Assembly (NCBI GenBank): GCA_016708925.1
Contig: JADJET010000003.1
Coordinates: forward strand, 1-64,000
Source: Gammaproteobacteria bacterium
Lineage (GTDB): Bacteria > Pseudomonadota > Gammaproteobacteria > Pseudomonadales > Porticoccaceae
Length of the DNA stretch: 64,000 nt
Direction: 5' to 3'
A program made the translations under genes and the position numbers. Under the pieces are notes generated by a model. The model did not search any database, was not told the DNA's origin, and saw only the letters and a list, made by a program, of their open reading frames with translations. Shown piece after piece: positions 18,821 through 29,998 of this stretch (positions are counted from its first letter, which is position 1; each line of letters begins with the position of its first letter).

Positions 18821-20305
18821 GCCTCTTTTGAATTTTGAGTGGGTAATGGGGCGTTACGGGGTGGCCCGGGGCTGTGGGTCAAGGGCGGGCGAAGCCCGGC
18901 GGAGCGGACCCTTGAGGCGCAGCCCCGTGAGATACGCTGTCCCATGGCTGGATGCAGCGGGGTTGTGCATCCAGCCATGGAGACATGGGCGGCGAGAGGG
19001 CCGCCGCGCTGGAGAGGTAGGATGCTCGTCCCTGAGAAACCGGGGTGACCGCAACATGACCGCCAAGCTGTTCGAAGCCGCCCTGGGCATTACGTCCCCC
19101 TGGTACATCAAAGGCGTCGATTTCGACGCTGCCCAGAAGTCGTTGACCATCGCGGTCGATTTCGTCGCCGGCAGCCGCTTTGCCGTGCCCGGCATCGAGG
19201 GCGCCCACCCGGCCCACGACACCGTGACCAAGCGCTATCGGCATCTGAACTTCTTCCAACACGAGTGCCATCTGGAAGTCCGCGTGCCGCGAGTGCGGCT
19301 GCCCGACGGCGGCATTCGCCAGGTCGAACCCGACTGGTCCGGCCGGCTGGCCGGCTTCACGCTGCTCTTCGAGGCGCTGATCATGACCCTGTGCCGGGAA
19401 ATGACCTTCGCGGCCGTGGCCCGGCTGGTGAATCTCTCCGGCATCAGGTGGTGGCCATCTGCAAGCGCTACGTCGATCTGGGCGTGGCGCAGGCCGACTT
19501 CTCCGCCGTCAAGCGTCTGGCGGCGGATGAGACCTCGAAGGCCCGCGGCCATGACTACATCACCACGGTCGCCGATGCTGACGAGCGCCGGGTGCTGTTC
19601 GTCACCGAGGGCCGGGGGCTGGAGACGATCCAGGCCTTTGCCGCCGACTTTACCGCCCACGGCGGCAATCCTGAGGCCGTGGCGTCCATTTCCATCGACA
19701 TGTCGCCCGCCTTCATCAAGGGCGTGACCAAGCATCTGCCCAATGCCCAGATCACCTTCGACAAGTTCCACGTCATCGCCCACGCCAGTACCGCCGTCGA
19801 CAAGACTCGGCGCATCGAACAGCGGACTGATCCGAGCCTCAAGGGGTTGCGCTGGAAGCTTCTGAAGGACCGGGCGGACGGGCGCCGGCGGCCCGCGCCG
19901 ACCTCGATGCGCTGATCGCCCAGGTGACGACCAAGCGCACCGCCCGGGCTTGGCTTTACAAGGAGCCGTTGCGCGAGATCCCGGAGCGCAAGCAGATCAA
20001 TGTCAGTGCGCGCCATGCTCCGGCAATGGGCGACCAATGTGATGCGCTCCAAGGTCGAGCCGATGAAAGAGGTCGCCGAGGATGATCCGCCGTCACATCG
20101 AGGGCATCGTCGCCCTGACCCAGACCCGCCAGACCAACGGCTTCCTTGAAGCCATTAACGGCCTCTTCCAGGCCGCAAAGCGCAAGGCGCGCGGCTATGG
20201 CAATTTCTCCACCATCCGCACAGTGGTCTTCCTGCTTGCCGGCAAGCTCGACTTCAGCAAGATCAACCCGCATGCCGCTTAACCCACTCGAAATTCAAAA
20301 GACCC
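18821..20305 (+). mobile_element. ISL3-family insertion sequence, 1485 bp
   Basis: The element has 24-bp terminal inverted repeats with three mismatches: the left end starts GCCTCTTTTGAATTTTGAGT, and the right end read inward starts GGGTCTTTTGAATTTCGAGT. It is flanked by an 8-bp target duplication GGAATTAC (18813-18820 and 20306-20313). Length, duplication size and transposase all fit ISL3. It inserted into the duplicated ureD tail. Its transposase is frameshifted, so it can no longer move unaided. Confidence 0.9.
19056..20282 (+). pseudogene. ISL3-family transposase, multiply frameshifted
   Basis: The gene starts with MTAKLFEAALGITSPWYIKG and ends LDFSKINPHAA. Family landmarks are LEVRVPRVRLPDGG, ADETSKARGHDYITT, SIDMSPAFIKGVTKHLPNA and TDPSLKGLRWKLLKDRAD. 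The frame changes near 19440 (one C lost before the segment HQVVAICKRYVDLG), again near 19885 and again around 20003-20080. At least three lesions mean no functional DDE transposase can be made. A normal ISL3 transposase has about 400 residues, which matches this span. Confidence 0.9.
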
Positions 20306-20438
20306 GGAATTACTGATCGTGCGCGCCCGCGCCGGTTGCGCCACCCGGCTGCGCGGACTGTTCATTACCTTGTGGCAGGAGTTGCGCCGGCTCCAGTACG
20401 ACACCGAACCCGCGACCCCGCGCATCTGGGCCACCTGA
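20306..20438 (+). pseudogene. ureD: ureD tail fragment, right of the insertion sequence
   Basis: After the 8-bp target duplication the ureD sequence resumes and matches 9977-10101 without gaps, ending with the same TGA (codons for TPRIWAT). With the piece at 18748-18820 it makes about 200 bp of a second ureD 3' end. It carries no start and is not a gene. Confidence 0.88.
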
Positions 20439-20489
20439 TTTTTTTTGCGTTCATTGTTCTGGCTGCACGCGCTCGATAAAGGAGACTCC

Positions 20490-20792
20490 ATGGAACTGAC
20501 CCCCCGCGAAAAAGACAAGCTGCTGCTGTTCACCGCCGCCCTGCTCGCCGAACGGCGCAAGGCCCGCGGCGTGAAGCTGAACTACCCGGAAGCCGTGGCG
20601 TTCATCAGCGCCGCGATCCTGGAAGGTGCCCGCGACGGCCGCACGGTGGCCGAGATGATGGATTACGGCCGCACCCTGCTCACGCGCGCGGACGTGATGG
20701 AAGGCGTGCCGGAGATGATCCCCGACGTGCAGGTGGAAGCCACCTTTCCCGACGGCACCAAGCTGATCACCGTCCACGACCCGATCATCTGA
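20490..20792 (+). CDS. ureA: Urease subunit gamma (UreA), intact copy
   Basis: A 100-residue urease gamma subunit of normal length, with GGAG 6 nt before the ATG. Family segments are MELTPREKDKLLLFTAALLA, LNYPEAVAFISAAILEGARDG, MMDYGRTLL and MIPDVQVEATFPDGTKLITV. It joins UreB and UreC in the (UreABC)3 enzyme that hydrolyses urea to ammonia and carbamate. It is preceded only by the broken ureD tail and separated from ureB by 6 kb carrying other genes. It may be expressed from the sigma-54-like promoter at 18614, read through the insertion sequence, or from a promoter I cannot see. Confidence 0.93.
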   Translation: MELTPREKDKLLLFTAALLAERRKARGVKLNYPEAVAFISAAILEGARDGRTVAEMMDYGRTLLTRADVMEGVPEMIPDVQVEATFPDGTKLITVHDPII

Positions 20793-20949
20793 TCGTTTCA
20801 AGCGTCCCGCGTTGCACCCGCAACACAAAACCCGCGAACGCGAGTGCGTTGGATCGGTAGCGTCACTGTTGATGGAAAAAGCGGCCGGCCCGTGTGGGTC
20901 ACTGGCCTGCGCGCGCGGGTATTGTAATGTTGACCTGAGCATTGGACTC

Positions 20950-21425
20950 GATAGTGCCCGTCAGGCGTTACGTGCAATACGTCAATCGCACCTACCAGCG
21001 CAGCGGCACCCTATGGGAAGGACGGTTCCGATCATGTATGACGCAGGAGGACGCCTACCTGCTCACCTGTCAGCGCTACATCGAACTGAATCCGGTGCGG
21101 GCGGACATGGTGTCGCACCCGGCTGATTATCGTTGGTCGAGCTATCGGGCCAATGCGCAGGGGGAAGCCGATCCTGTGGTGACGCCGCATCCGCTGTACA
21201 CAGCGCTCGGCGCGGATGCGAGCGCCCCGGTTGGCGGCTTACCGCGAGCTGTTTCGTTATGAACTGGAGCCAGGTCTGGTGGATGAAATCCGGCGGACGA
21301 CGAACGGGAATTTCGCGCTTGGCAACGAACGCTTTGCAGCGCAGGTATCATCGGCACTGGGAAGACGTGCGGCCCAAGGAAATCCGGACGGCCACGGCAA
21401 AGGCCAGAACCGGACTCCGGAGTGT
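20950..21425 (+). pseudogene. Remnant of a REP-associated (IS200-like) tyrosine transposase
   Basis: The coding trace starts mid-protein at VRRYVQYVNRTYQRSGTLWE and continues RYIELNPVRADMVSHPADYR and WSSYRANAQG. It shifts frame near 21228, where one extra C in a run of four changes the frame, into LAAYRELFRYELEPGLVDE. The HUH-type catalytic N-terminal half is missing. The flanking TAGTCTGCCCCCTGTTT is typical of the ends of such elements. Dead mobile DNA. Confidence 0.8.
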
Positions 21426-21516
21426 TGTTCGACGACCCGAACTGTAGTCTGCCCCCTGTTTCCGCGTGCAATTCCTGTGAACACCAGATTCAGCTATAAC
21501 TTGAGAGGGGAGATCT

Positions 21517-21942
21517 ATGGCACGGTTTGAGCTGGTTGAACAAAAAGAGGAATGGGGCTGTGGCGTTGCATGCGTTGCATCATTCCTCGGCGTTCCGTAC
21601 GAGGAGGCTCGCGCTCTACTCCGCAAGCAAAAGAATGGAAAGACAGTTAGAGCCGAACCCAAGGGACTTGAGCTCCATCACATTGCATTAGCCCTTCAAG
21701 AGCAAGGATACAGAGTCATAGCGGACTGGAAAGAGGCGGATGAATATCCGCAGGGGACTATTGTCTGCATTTCCGGCAAGAAGCCTTATGACGGAGACCA
21801 CTACATATTGAAGACTCGAAAGGGCTGGATGGACCCATGGCATAACATAGGCTTAAAAGAGCCTTGCAAGGCCGACTTCAGGCGTGACTATCCAGAAGGG
21901 ACTGAGTTTTTGGTGGCCCTTGTTCCAATGGCTGCTGGCTAA
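21517..21942 (+). CDS. C39-like cysteine peptidase domain protein, low GC
   Basis: A 141-residue protein with a good ribosome site (GAGAGGGGAGA) before the ATG. Its N-terminus, EEWGCGVACVASFLGVPYEE with Cys15, resembles the catalytic start of papain-like C39 peptidases. DGDHYILKTRKG near residue 90 and WMDPWHN offer a possible His and Asp. C39-like domains process leader peptides or serve as stand-alone proteins. No transporter or bacteriocin gene is adjacent. Base composition is clearly lower in GC than the neighbours, suggesting recent transfer. Catalytic activity is inference. Confidence 0.55.
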   Translation: MARFELVEQKEEWGCGVACVASFLGVPYEEARALLRKQKNGKTVRAEPKGLELHHIALALQEQGYRVIADWKEADEYPQGTIVCISGKKPYDGDHYILKTRKGWMDPWHNIGLKEPCKADFRRDYPEGTEFLVALVPMAAG

Positions 21943-21966
21943 CACTTCCTGCGAAATGGGCAGAAG

Positions 21967-22203
21967 TTGTATCTCGTCGACTACCAAGGCAACCGGGTGC
22001 AAAAATTTTCCGTGGTTATCTCTGGCGGCGATGCGATCTACAACAGTCAGCGGTACTCAATGAGCAACCTTGCTCAGGAACTGCTTGCCAGCGTTGGCTT
22101 CAGAAGCAATTCTGTTCGCGGGCCGGCTCATTGGGTTACGGACGACGGGAAATCAATCAAAGACATCTGGCAGCAATATCTTGACCAGAACGCCAAGAAG
22201 TGA
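21967..22203 (+). CDS. Unrecognised small protein or fragment, low GC
   Basis: A 78-residue frame starting at a TTG without a clear ribosome site. It continues in the same frame as the C39-like gene after that gene's TAA, so it could be the tail of a once longer gene or a separate fragment. The sequence (YLVDYQGNRVQKFSVVISGG near the start) suggests a soluble protein. I recognise no family. Composition matches the preceding low-GC gene. Confidence 0.35.
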   Translation: MYLVDYQGNRVQKFSVVISGGDAIYNSQRYSMSNLAQELLASVGFRSNSVRGPAHWVTDDGKSIKDIWQQYLDQNAKK

Positions 22204-22228
22204 AATCGCCGCCCAATCCATCACTCCA

Positions 22229-22262
22229 CCGGACGCTGCGCGATAAAGCCGCGCAGCGCCGG
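22229..22262. terminator. GC-rich hairpin between convergent genes
   Basis: CGCTGCGC (22234-22241) and GCGCAGCG (22251-22258) pair perfectly around a 9-nt loop, with CCGG/CCGG extending the stem across a bulged A. It separates the low-GC ORFs on + from the nnrS chimera on -. There is no T tract, so it is a likely but unproven bidirectional terminator. Confidence 0.45.
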
Positions 22263-22267
22263 TAAAT

Positions 22268-23680
22268 TCAAACGTTGGCCAAAGGTCCGGCGGTGGGCAA
22301 CTGCGCCGCCACCCGCTCGATATTGCCTTGATGGGCCACCAACATGGCGGCGAGTTCGGCATGCAGGTCGGCGTCGCGGACCGTCGGCAGCAGGCTCTCG
22401 AGTTTGCGCACCACCCAGGCCTGGCCGCGGTTGAGGAAGGCGAGCCGCGCCGGGATCCTGGCGATCGCCATCGCCTTGTCGTGGAACGCACCGGTGTTCG
22501 GTGACGGGGTACCCTGCAGGCGGCGGATGGCCCGGGTAAGCACGCCGCACCAACGGGCTTCGTCACGATGGATCGCCATCACCAGCGGCTTGAGGTCGGT
22601 GTCACCCGCCAACTGCGCGACCGTGCGCAATGCCACGCGCGCGCCGGCGCGTTCCGCCTCCAGCAGTTCGTTCAGGGCGGCAAGCAGTTCCTCGCGGCCG
22701 GCGTAGCCCATGTAGCGATCGTCCGCCTCGTGCGCGAAACAGGCCGGCGAGGCCGCTTGCCCGTGTTCCGGTGGCGGCTCGGTCCCGGCCGTAAGGCGGG
22801 CAGCCGCTTCATCCGCGATTGCCCGCAGGCGATCCGCCGCGCCCACGATGGCGTTCACCCGGCCCACGCCCTGGCCGGCATAGAGCGCCATCGCTTCGAA
22901 CTCGCCCATCGAGCGCAGCGGCGAGTCGGTGCTGAACAGATGAATGGGGCGGCCGTCCTCATCGCCGATCACCGTGCGCGTGTCGGGCCTGCGTCCCACC
23001 GCCAGCACCGCCAGCAGCGGCAGGCCGCCGTGGGCCAGCGCTTCCAGCCATCGGCGCGGGGCGAGCGGCGCCGGCAGATGCAGGCCGCGCTCGGTAAAAA
23101 ACGGAATCACCCGCCCGCCCACCACGGCGATGACGGCCCCGATCAGCCACAGCGCCGCCCACACCGCCCGTCGCAGCAGGTCGAAATCCCCCGCCGCCAG
23201 CGCGTGCAGCGCCACGGCGTCGACCAGCGTCAACAGCAGCAGCAAGCCGACCAGCGGATAGTTGCGCCCCAGCTGCCAGCCCAGGCGCGCCGCCACCACC
23301 GGCAGGAAGGCCAGTTCCAGCGCCACCAGCAGCGGCCACGGCAACCCCGGCCACAGCCAGCCGACCCGCGCCGCCAGCCACAGCGCGAACAGTGCTGCCA
23401 GCGGCCGGCCGCGCAGGCCGGGCGAGCCGGTCCAGGCCTGCACGGCAGTCAGCAAAAAACCGGCAATCACGGCCGTCACGAAGCCAAACGGCATCTCGTG
23501 CATGTGCCAGGCCAGCCAGCCGCCGCGCGGCGCAAAGCCCGGTACCAGGCCCAGATAGGCCGCGGCCCACAGCGCCACCGCGAGCAGCGCGAATCCGGCG
23601 CCGCCCAGAAAGAACGGCCGGAAACCCAGTCGCCACAGCGGCGCCGTGGTGGCTGGATCAGGTTGCATGTTGCCAGTCAT
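22268..23680 (-). CDS. Chimera: NnrS N-terminal half joined to nitronate monooxygenase tail and a helical C-terminal domain
   Basis: I chose the ATG at 23680, which has GGAGG 6 nt upstream. About 470 residues. The first about 245 residues are NnrS-like, with LWRLGFRPFFLGGAGFALL, WLAWHMHEMPFGFVTAVIAG and several membrane helices up to about 22990. The rest is soluble: VIGDEDGRPIHLFSTDSPLR and FEAMALYAGQGVGRVNAIVG match the C-terminal end of nitronate monooxygenases. A domain running from CFAHEADDRYMGYAGREELL to the end looks like the DUF6306-type extension (name from memory). The last NnrS helices and the whole flavin barrel are missing. The simplest reading is an in-frame deletion fusing two neighbouring genes. 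It lies downstream of hmp, 66 bp away. Confidence 0.75.
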   Translation of the reverse strand: MTGNMQPDPATTAPLWRLGFRPFFLGGAGFALLAVALWAAAYLGLVPGFAPRGGWLAWHMHEMPFGFVTAVIAGFLLTAVQAWTGSPGLRGRPLAALFALWLAARVGWLWPGLPWPLLVALELAFLPVVAARLGWQLGRNYPLVGLLLLLTLVDAVALHALAAGDFDLLRRAVWAALWLIGAVIAVVGGRVIPFFTERGLHLPAPLAPRRWLEALAHGGLPLLAVLAVGRRPDTRTVIGDEDGRPIHLFSTDSPLRSMGEFEAMALYAGQGVGRVNAIVGAADRLRAIADEAAARLTAGTEPPPEHGQAASPACFAHEADDRYMGYAGREELLAALNELLEAERAGARVALRTVAQLAGDTDLKPLVMAIHRDEARWCGVLTRAIRRLQGTPSPNTGAFHDKAMAIARIPARLAFLNRGQAWVVRKLESLLPTVRDADLHAELAAMLVAHQGNIERVAAQLPTAGPLANV

Positions 23681-23746
23681 CGCTGCCTCCGCGTTGCCCG
23701 CCGCGCCAGCACCAGGCACGCGGCGGGCTCATCGTATCGGCTCCGC

Positions 23747-24928
23747 TCAGGCCGCTTGCAGCGCCGCCGCCGGGCCGAAGAACTCCCAGTGCATCTGCGC
23801 CGCCGGCACGCCCAGTTCACCCAGCAGGCGTTTGGTCAGGGCCATGAACGGCGGCGGCCCGACGAAATAGGCATCCACATCACGCGGCGATGGCAGCCAG
23901 CGATTCAGCAGATCGGCGCTCAGGCGACCGTGGGCGTCGGCGGGCGTGGCGCCCTCCTCCTCGTAGCAATAAAACCGCCGCGCCTGGGCATGGCGGGCTA
24001 CCAGGTCGTCCACCCAGTCCCGAAACGCATGCACCCGGCCGCTGCGCGCGAAGTGCAGGAACGTCACCGGCCGGCCCTGCTCGTGCGCCGCGTGCAGCAT
24101 CGGCAACGTGGGCGTGATGCCGACACCGCCGCTGATCAGCACCAGCGGCCGGCTGCCCGGCTGCAGGACGAAGTCGCCGGCCGGCGCAAACAGCTCCAGC
24201 GTGGCGCCAGTCGCCACCGAATCGTGCAGGAAATTCGAGACCACCCCGCCCGGCTCGCGCTTGACGCTGATGCGGTAGGTCGCGCCGTTGGGCGGCGCCG
24301 ACAGCGAGTAGTTGCGCCGCACCTCCTGGCCGTCGACGGTGAGTTTCAGGCCAATGTACTGGCCGGGCTGGAAGGCCATCACCGGACCGCCGTCGGCGGG
24401 CTGCAGGTACAGCGAGACGATCTCGTCGCTCTCCACCACCTTGCGCGCCACCTGGAACGCCCGGGCGCCGCGCCAGCCGCCGGGTGTCGCGGCGGCGTTC
24501 GCGTAGACACCTTCTTCGGCGCCGATCAGCAGGTCGGCAAGCTGCTGGTAGGCAGCGGCCCAGGCCGCGATGACCGCGTCGGTCGCCACCTCGGCCCCCA
24601 GCACCTCGCGAATGGCCCGCAGCAGGCAGGTGCCGACGATGGGGTACTGCTCGGGCAGCACCTGCAGGGAGACGTGCTTCTGCACGACCTGCCCGACCAG
24701 CGGGCCAAGCGCTTCCAGGTGGTCGATGTGCCGGGCGTACTGCAGGATGCCGTTGGCCAGCGCACGCGGCTGCGCGCCGCTGGCCTGGTGGGCCTGATTG
24801 AACAGCGGGCGCACCTGCGGGTACTCGTCCAGCATGATGCCGTAGAAGTGGCGGGTGAGCGCCTCGCCGCCGGCTTCGAGCAGCGGCACGGTGGCCTTGA
24901 CCAGGTTGCGGTGTTGTTCGGAAAGCAT
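23747..24928 (-). CDS. hmp: Flavohaemoprotein Hmp, nitric oxide dioxygenase
   Basis: A 393-residue flavohaemoglobin of normal length. The N-terminal globin domain carries the proximal His in VVQKHVSLQV near residue 85. The FAD-binding beta barrel has RNYSLSAPP, and the NAD-binding part has ISGGVGITPTLPML. It converts NO and O2 to nitrate with NAD(P)H in the cytoplasm. It is transcribed divergently from norR, and the intergenic region carries a sigma-54-like promoter and three NorR-type sites. The nnrS chimera lies downstream on the same strand. Confidence 0.95.
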   Translation of the reverse strand: MLSEQHRNLVKATVPLLEAGGEALTRHFYGIMLDEYPQVRPLFNQAHQASGAQPRALANGILQYARHIDHLEALGPLVGQVVQKHVSLQVLPEQYPIVGTCLLRAIREVLGAEVATDAVIAAWAAAYQQLADLLIGAEEGVYANAAATPGGWRGARAFQVARKVVESDEIVSLYLQPADGGPVMAFQPGQYIGLKLTVDGQEVRRNYSLSAPPNGATYRISVKREPGGVVSNFLHDSVATGATLELFAPAGDFVLQPGSRPLVLISGGVGITPTLPMLHAAHEQGRPVTFLHFARSGRVHAFRDWVDDLVARHAQARRFYCYEEEGATPADAHGRLSADLLNRWLPSPRDVDAYFVGPPPFMALTKRLLGELGVPAAQMHWEFFGPAAALQAA

Positions 24929-24956
24929 ATGAAAACCCTCATTTCAGGAGTCAGGG

Positions 24957-24972
24957 CGCATCAATTGCGCCA
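24957..24972 (-). promoter_or_regulatory. Sigma-54-like promoter of hmp
   Basis: Read on -, TGGCGCAATTGATGCG has GG and GC separated by ten bases. It lies about 30 bp before the hmp ATG, leaving a short leader with a GAGG-like ribosome site. The -12 element is ATGC rather than TTGC. The three NorR-type sites upstream support the assignment. Confidence 0.55.
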
Positions 24973-25041
24973 CCTGACTCAATACATGCTTCATGCCAGA
25001 ACAAAAGCCATTGAAAACAGTGAAGATTGGCGTCGATAAGT

Positions 25042-25092
25042 GTTAAATTGACAACCCTCAATTCATGTCTAAAACACAACATCATTGTCAAA

Positions 25093-25097
<5 letters not shown>
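25042..25097. promoter_or_regulatory. Three NorR-type enhancer sites (GT-N7-AC)
   Basis: GTTAAATTGAC (25042-25052), GTCTAAAACAC (25067-25077) and GTCAAAATGAC (25087-25097) each fit GT-N7-AC. They are 25 and 20 bp apart, about 70-140 bp upstream of the hmp promoter. The last overlaps the norR start codon, so NorR could also repress its own gene. E. coli norVW has three such sites, which makes this arrangement convincing. Confidence 0.75.
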
Positions 25098-26639
<1,542 letters not shown>

Positions 26640-26706
26640 CGACGTCCGCCTTTCCAGGGCCGCGGACTGGATAAACGCGGCGCACCGGCTCAAGCGTCGG
26701 CTTTCC

Positions 26707-26722
26707 TGGTACGTGGATTGCC
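26707..26722 (+). promoter_or_regulatory. Sigma-54-like promoter upstream of ureB
   Basis: TGGTACGTGGATTGCC has GG at 26708-26709 and GC at 26720-26721, ten bases apart, with a TTGC -12 element. It lies after norR and 135 bp before the ureB ATG. The local sequence resembles 18605-18640. A nitrogen-responsive activator such as NtrC would be the expected partner. Confidence 0.5.
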
Positions 26723-26724
26723 TG

Positions 26725-26741
26725 CCGTCATCGCGTGACGG
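26725..26741 (+). terminator. Small hairpin after norR
   Basis: CCGTCA and TGACGG pair around a 5-nt loop just after the sigma-54-like element. It could be part of a norR terminator or a leader structure of ureB. The stem is short and there is no T tract. Confidence 0.25.
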
Positions 26742-26856
26742 GAAAGTCGGGCGTTGACGAGTGCGGTTTCACCGCAGACTGGCCCGCTACGGCGCGCCGG
26801 TGCGCAAGGTTTAGTCACAAAGTCGTCCCCGCGACGCAATGAATAAGGAGCACCCC

Positions 26857-27170
26857 ATGATCCCTGGAGAACTCGACCCCGCCCCCGGCGAGCTGGAACT
26901 GAACGCCGGCCGCCCGACCCTGACGCTGGCCGTGGCCAACACCGGCGACCGGCCGATCCAGGTCGGCTCGCACTACCACTTCGCCGAGACCAACCCGGCG
27001 CTGGGTTTTGATCGCACCGCCGCGCGCGGCATGCGCCTCGACATCCCCGCCGGCACCGCGGTGCGCTTCGAGCCCGGCCAGACGCGGGACGTGACGCTCG
27101 TGGCCTATGCCGGCACGCGCGCGGTGTACGGATTCAGGGGCGAGGTGATGGGACCACTGGAGACACAATC

Positions 27171-27174
<4 letters not shown>
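26857..27174 (+). CDS. ureB: Urease subunit beta (UreB)
   Basis: A 105-residue urease beta subunit. I chose the ATG at 26857 with GGAG 8 nt upstream; the earlier ATG at 26839 would add an atypical leader. Family segments are MIPGELDPAPGELELNAGRP, TGDRPIQVGSHYHFAETNPA, RLDIPAGTAVRFEPG and GTRAVYGFRGEVMG. Its stop overlaps the ureC ATG by 4 bp, so the two are translationally coupled. It has been separated from ureA by a 6-kb block. Confidence 0.95.
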
Positions 27175-28877
<1,703 letters not shown>

Positions 28878-29047
28878 GAGGGGCAGGGTACCGTGGCACA
28901 GTACGAACGACGACGCATAGGGAGGCACGGTGGATAATCTGGTCAGGTTGCCAAAGGTCGTTAATTTCAGCGCCTTCTGCGACACTGAAACCAAAGTTGT
29001 ATGCCAAATGGTGTACACATTAAGTTAGCTTAGAGAAGGATTCAGAT

Positions 29048-29977
29048 ATGGGACCTCCGTCGTTAGAGCAAGACGAAACAGCGATTGGTAGTGTTCGCAC
29101 GCTGCTCGGGGAGTTGGAATCACTTACACAAGACCCAGACTATGAATACTATTATCGTGGTCACTCCAATAAGAAATTCGAACTGGTTCCCTCTGTCTAC
29201 CGCAATTCTGGTTGGATCAGCAATGAGCACAGAATGTTCAGAGAGTTGGTCCTGCGTTGCCCTGATGATTTTCACGAGCTAGAAACCACGTTTCAAAAGC
29301 TCGTGAAAATGCAGCATTACGCTCTACCCACTCGTTTGCTGGATATTACTGGTAATCCTTTAATAGCTCTTCTTTTTGCATGCAAGGCCGAAATTGATAA
29401 AGACGACGAAACGGGAAAGGAAAAAAAATGCAGATGGTGAGGTAATTATTTTTCGTCTGCCGAAAAAGAAATCAAATACTTTGATAGTGACACGGTGAGT
29501 GTAATTTCCAATATCAGTAAACAACCTTTTGAGTTCAAGTTCGCTGTAAGGGCTGGCGAAACTCCAGAACAATTTTCAGAGCAAGATTCGGTCAAATTGT
29601 TGGTTCATGACATACGCCAAGAAAGGTCATTATTTGAGCCAAAAATCAAATCAGAACACCTCCGGGCAGTAATCTGCGTTAAACCTTTGCTCGATAATCC
29701 GAGAATCATAAGGCAGGACGGTGCATTCTTCTTGTTTGGAGCCAACGGCAAAATCAGAATCTTCGCGAATTCCATTTTCGTACATATATAAGCCGAATAA
29801 TCGTGGGTTGGTCGTAATGGCCGCAGAAAAGGGAAAATGCGAGAGCAACTAGAAGCATTAGGAATAAGTGAGGGAAAGATTTACCCTGAAATCGATTCAG
29901 TAGCCTCATGTGTAAAGAGTTCATTTGAAGAAAAAGTTAACAATAAAATCCAGAAGACGCGCAAAACGCGCCGCTGA
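29048..29977 (+). pseudogene. FRG-domain protein gene, low GC, frameshifted
   Basis: A ribosome site (AGAAGGA) precedes the ATG. The FRG-domain start is clear: YYRGHSNKKFELVPSVYR near residue 35 and QHYALPTRLLDITGNPL near residue 95. The frame slips in a run of eight A at about 29420-29427, runs as NADGEVIIFRLPK, slips back in a shorter A run near 29463, then continues EIKYFDSDTVSVISNISKQP. A further break near 29790 precedes a typical C-terminal end LEALGISEGKIYPEID. FRG proteins are often found in mobile or defence contexts; their biochemical role is not firmly known. Composition is far lower in GC than the flanks. Confidence 0.78.
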
Positions 29978-29991
29978 TTTAGGCGTTAAAT
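29935..29991 (+). other. Possible degenerate integron attC-like site
   Basis: GTTAAAT at 29985-29991 fits the R' box GTTRRRY and follows the FRG gene's stop by 7 bp. AGTTAAC at 29935-29941 is one base from its complement, giving a 57-bp site. A short GCG-rich stem lies between. The next ATG is 7 bp further on, as in gene-cassette arrays. The inner boxes are poor and there is no integrase in the window, so this is speculative. Confidence 0.2.
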
Positions 29992-29998
29992 ATCACAT

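Noticed and set aside
21935..21975. attC-like site after the C39-like gene (GGCTAAC)
   Set aside because: The second base does not fit RYYYAAC and no matching GTTRRRY box follows at a suitable distance.
24990..25010. Second sigma-54-like element for hmp (TGGCATGAAGCATGTA on -)
   Set aside because: The -12 dinucleotide is GT instead of GC, while the element at 24957 has the correct GG-N10-GC spacing.
22568..25039. 823-residue open frame on + across the nnrS chimera and hmp
   Set aside because: It is antisense to conserved genes, has biased composition, and its ribosome site and motifs are absent.
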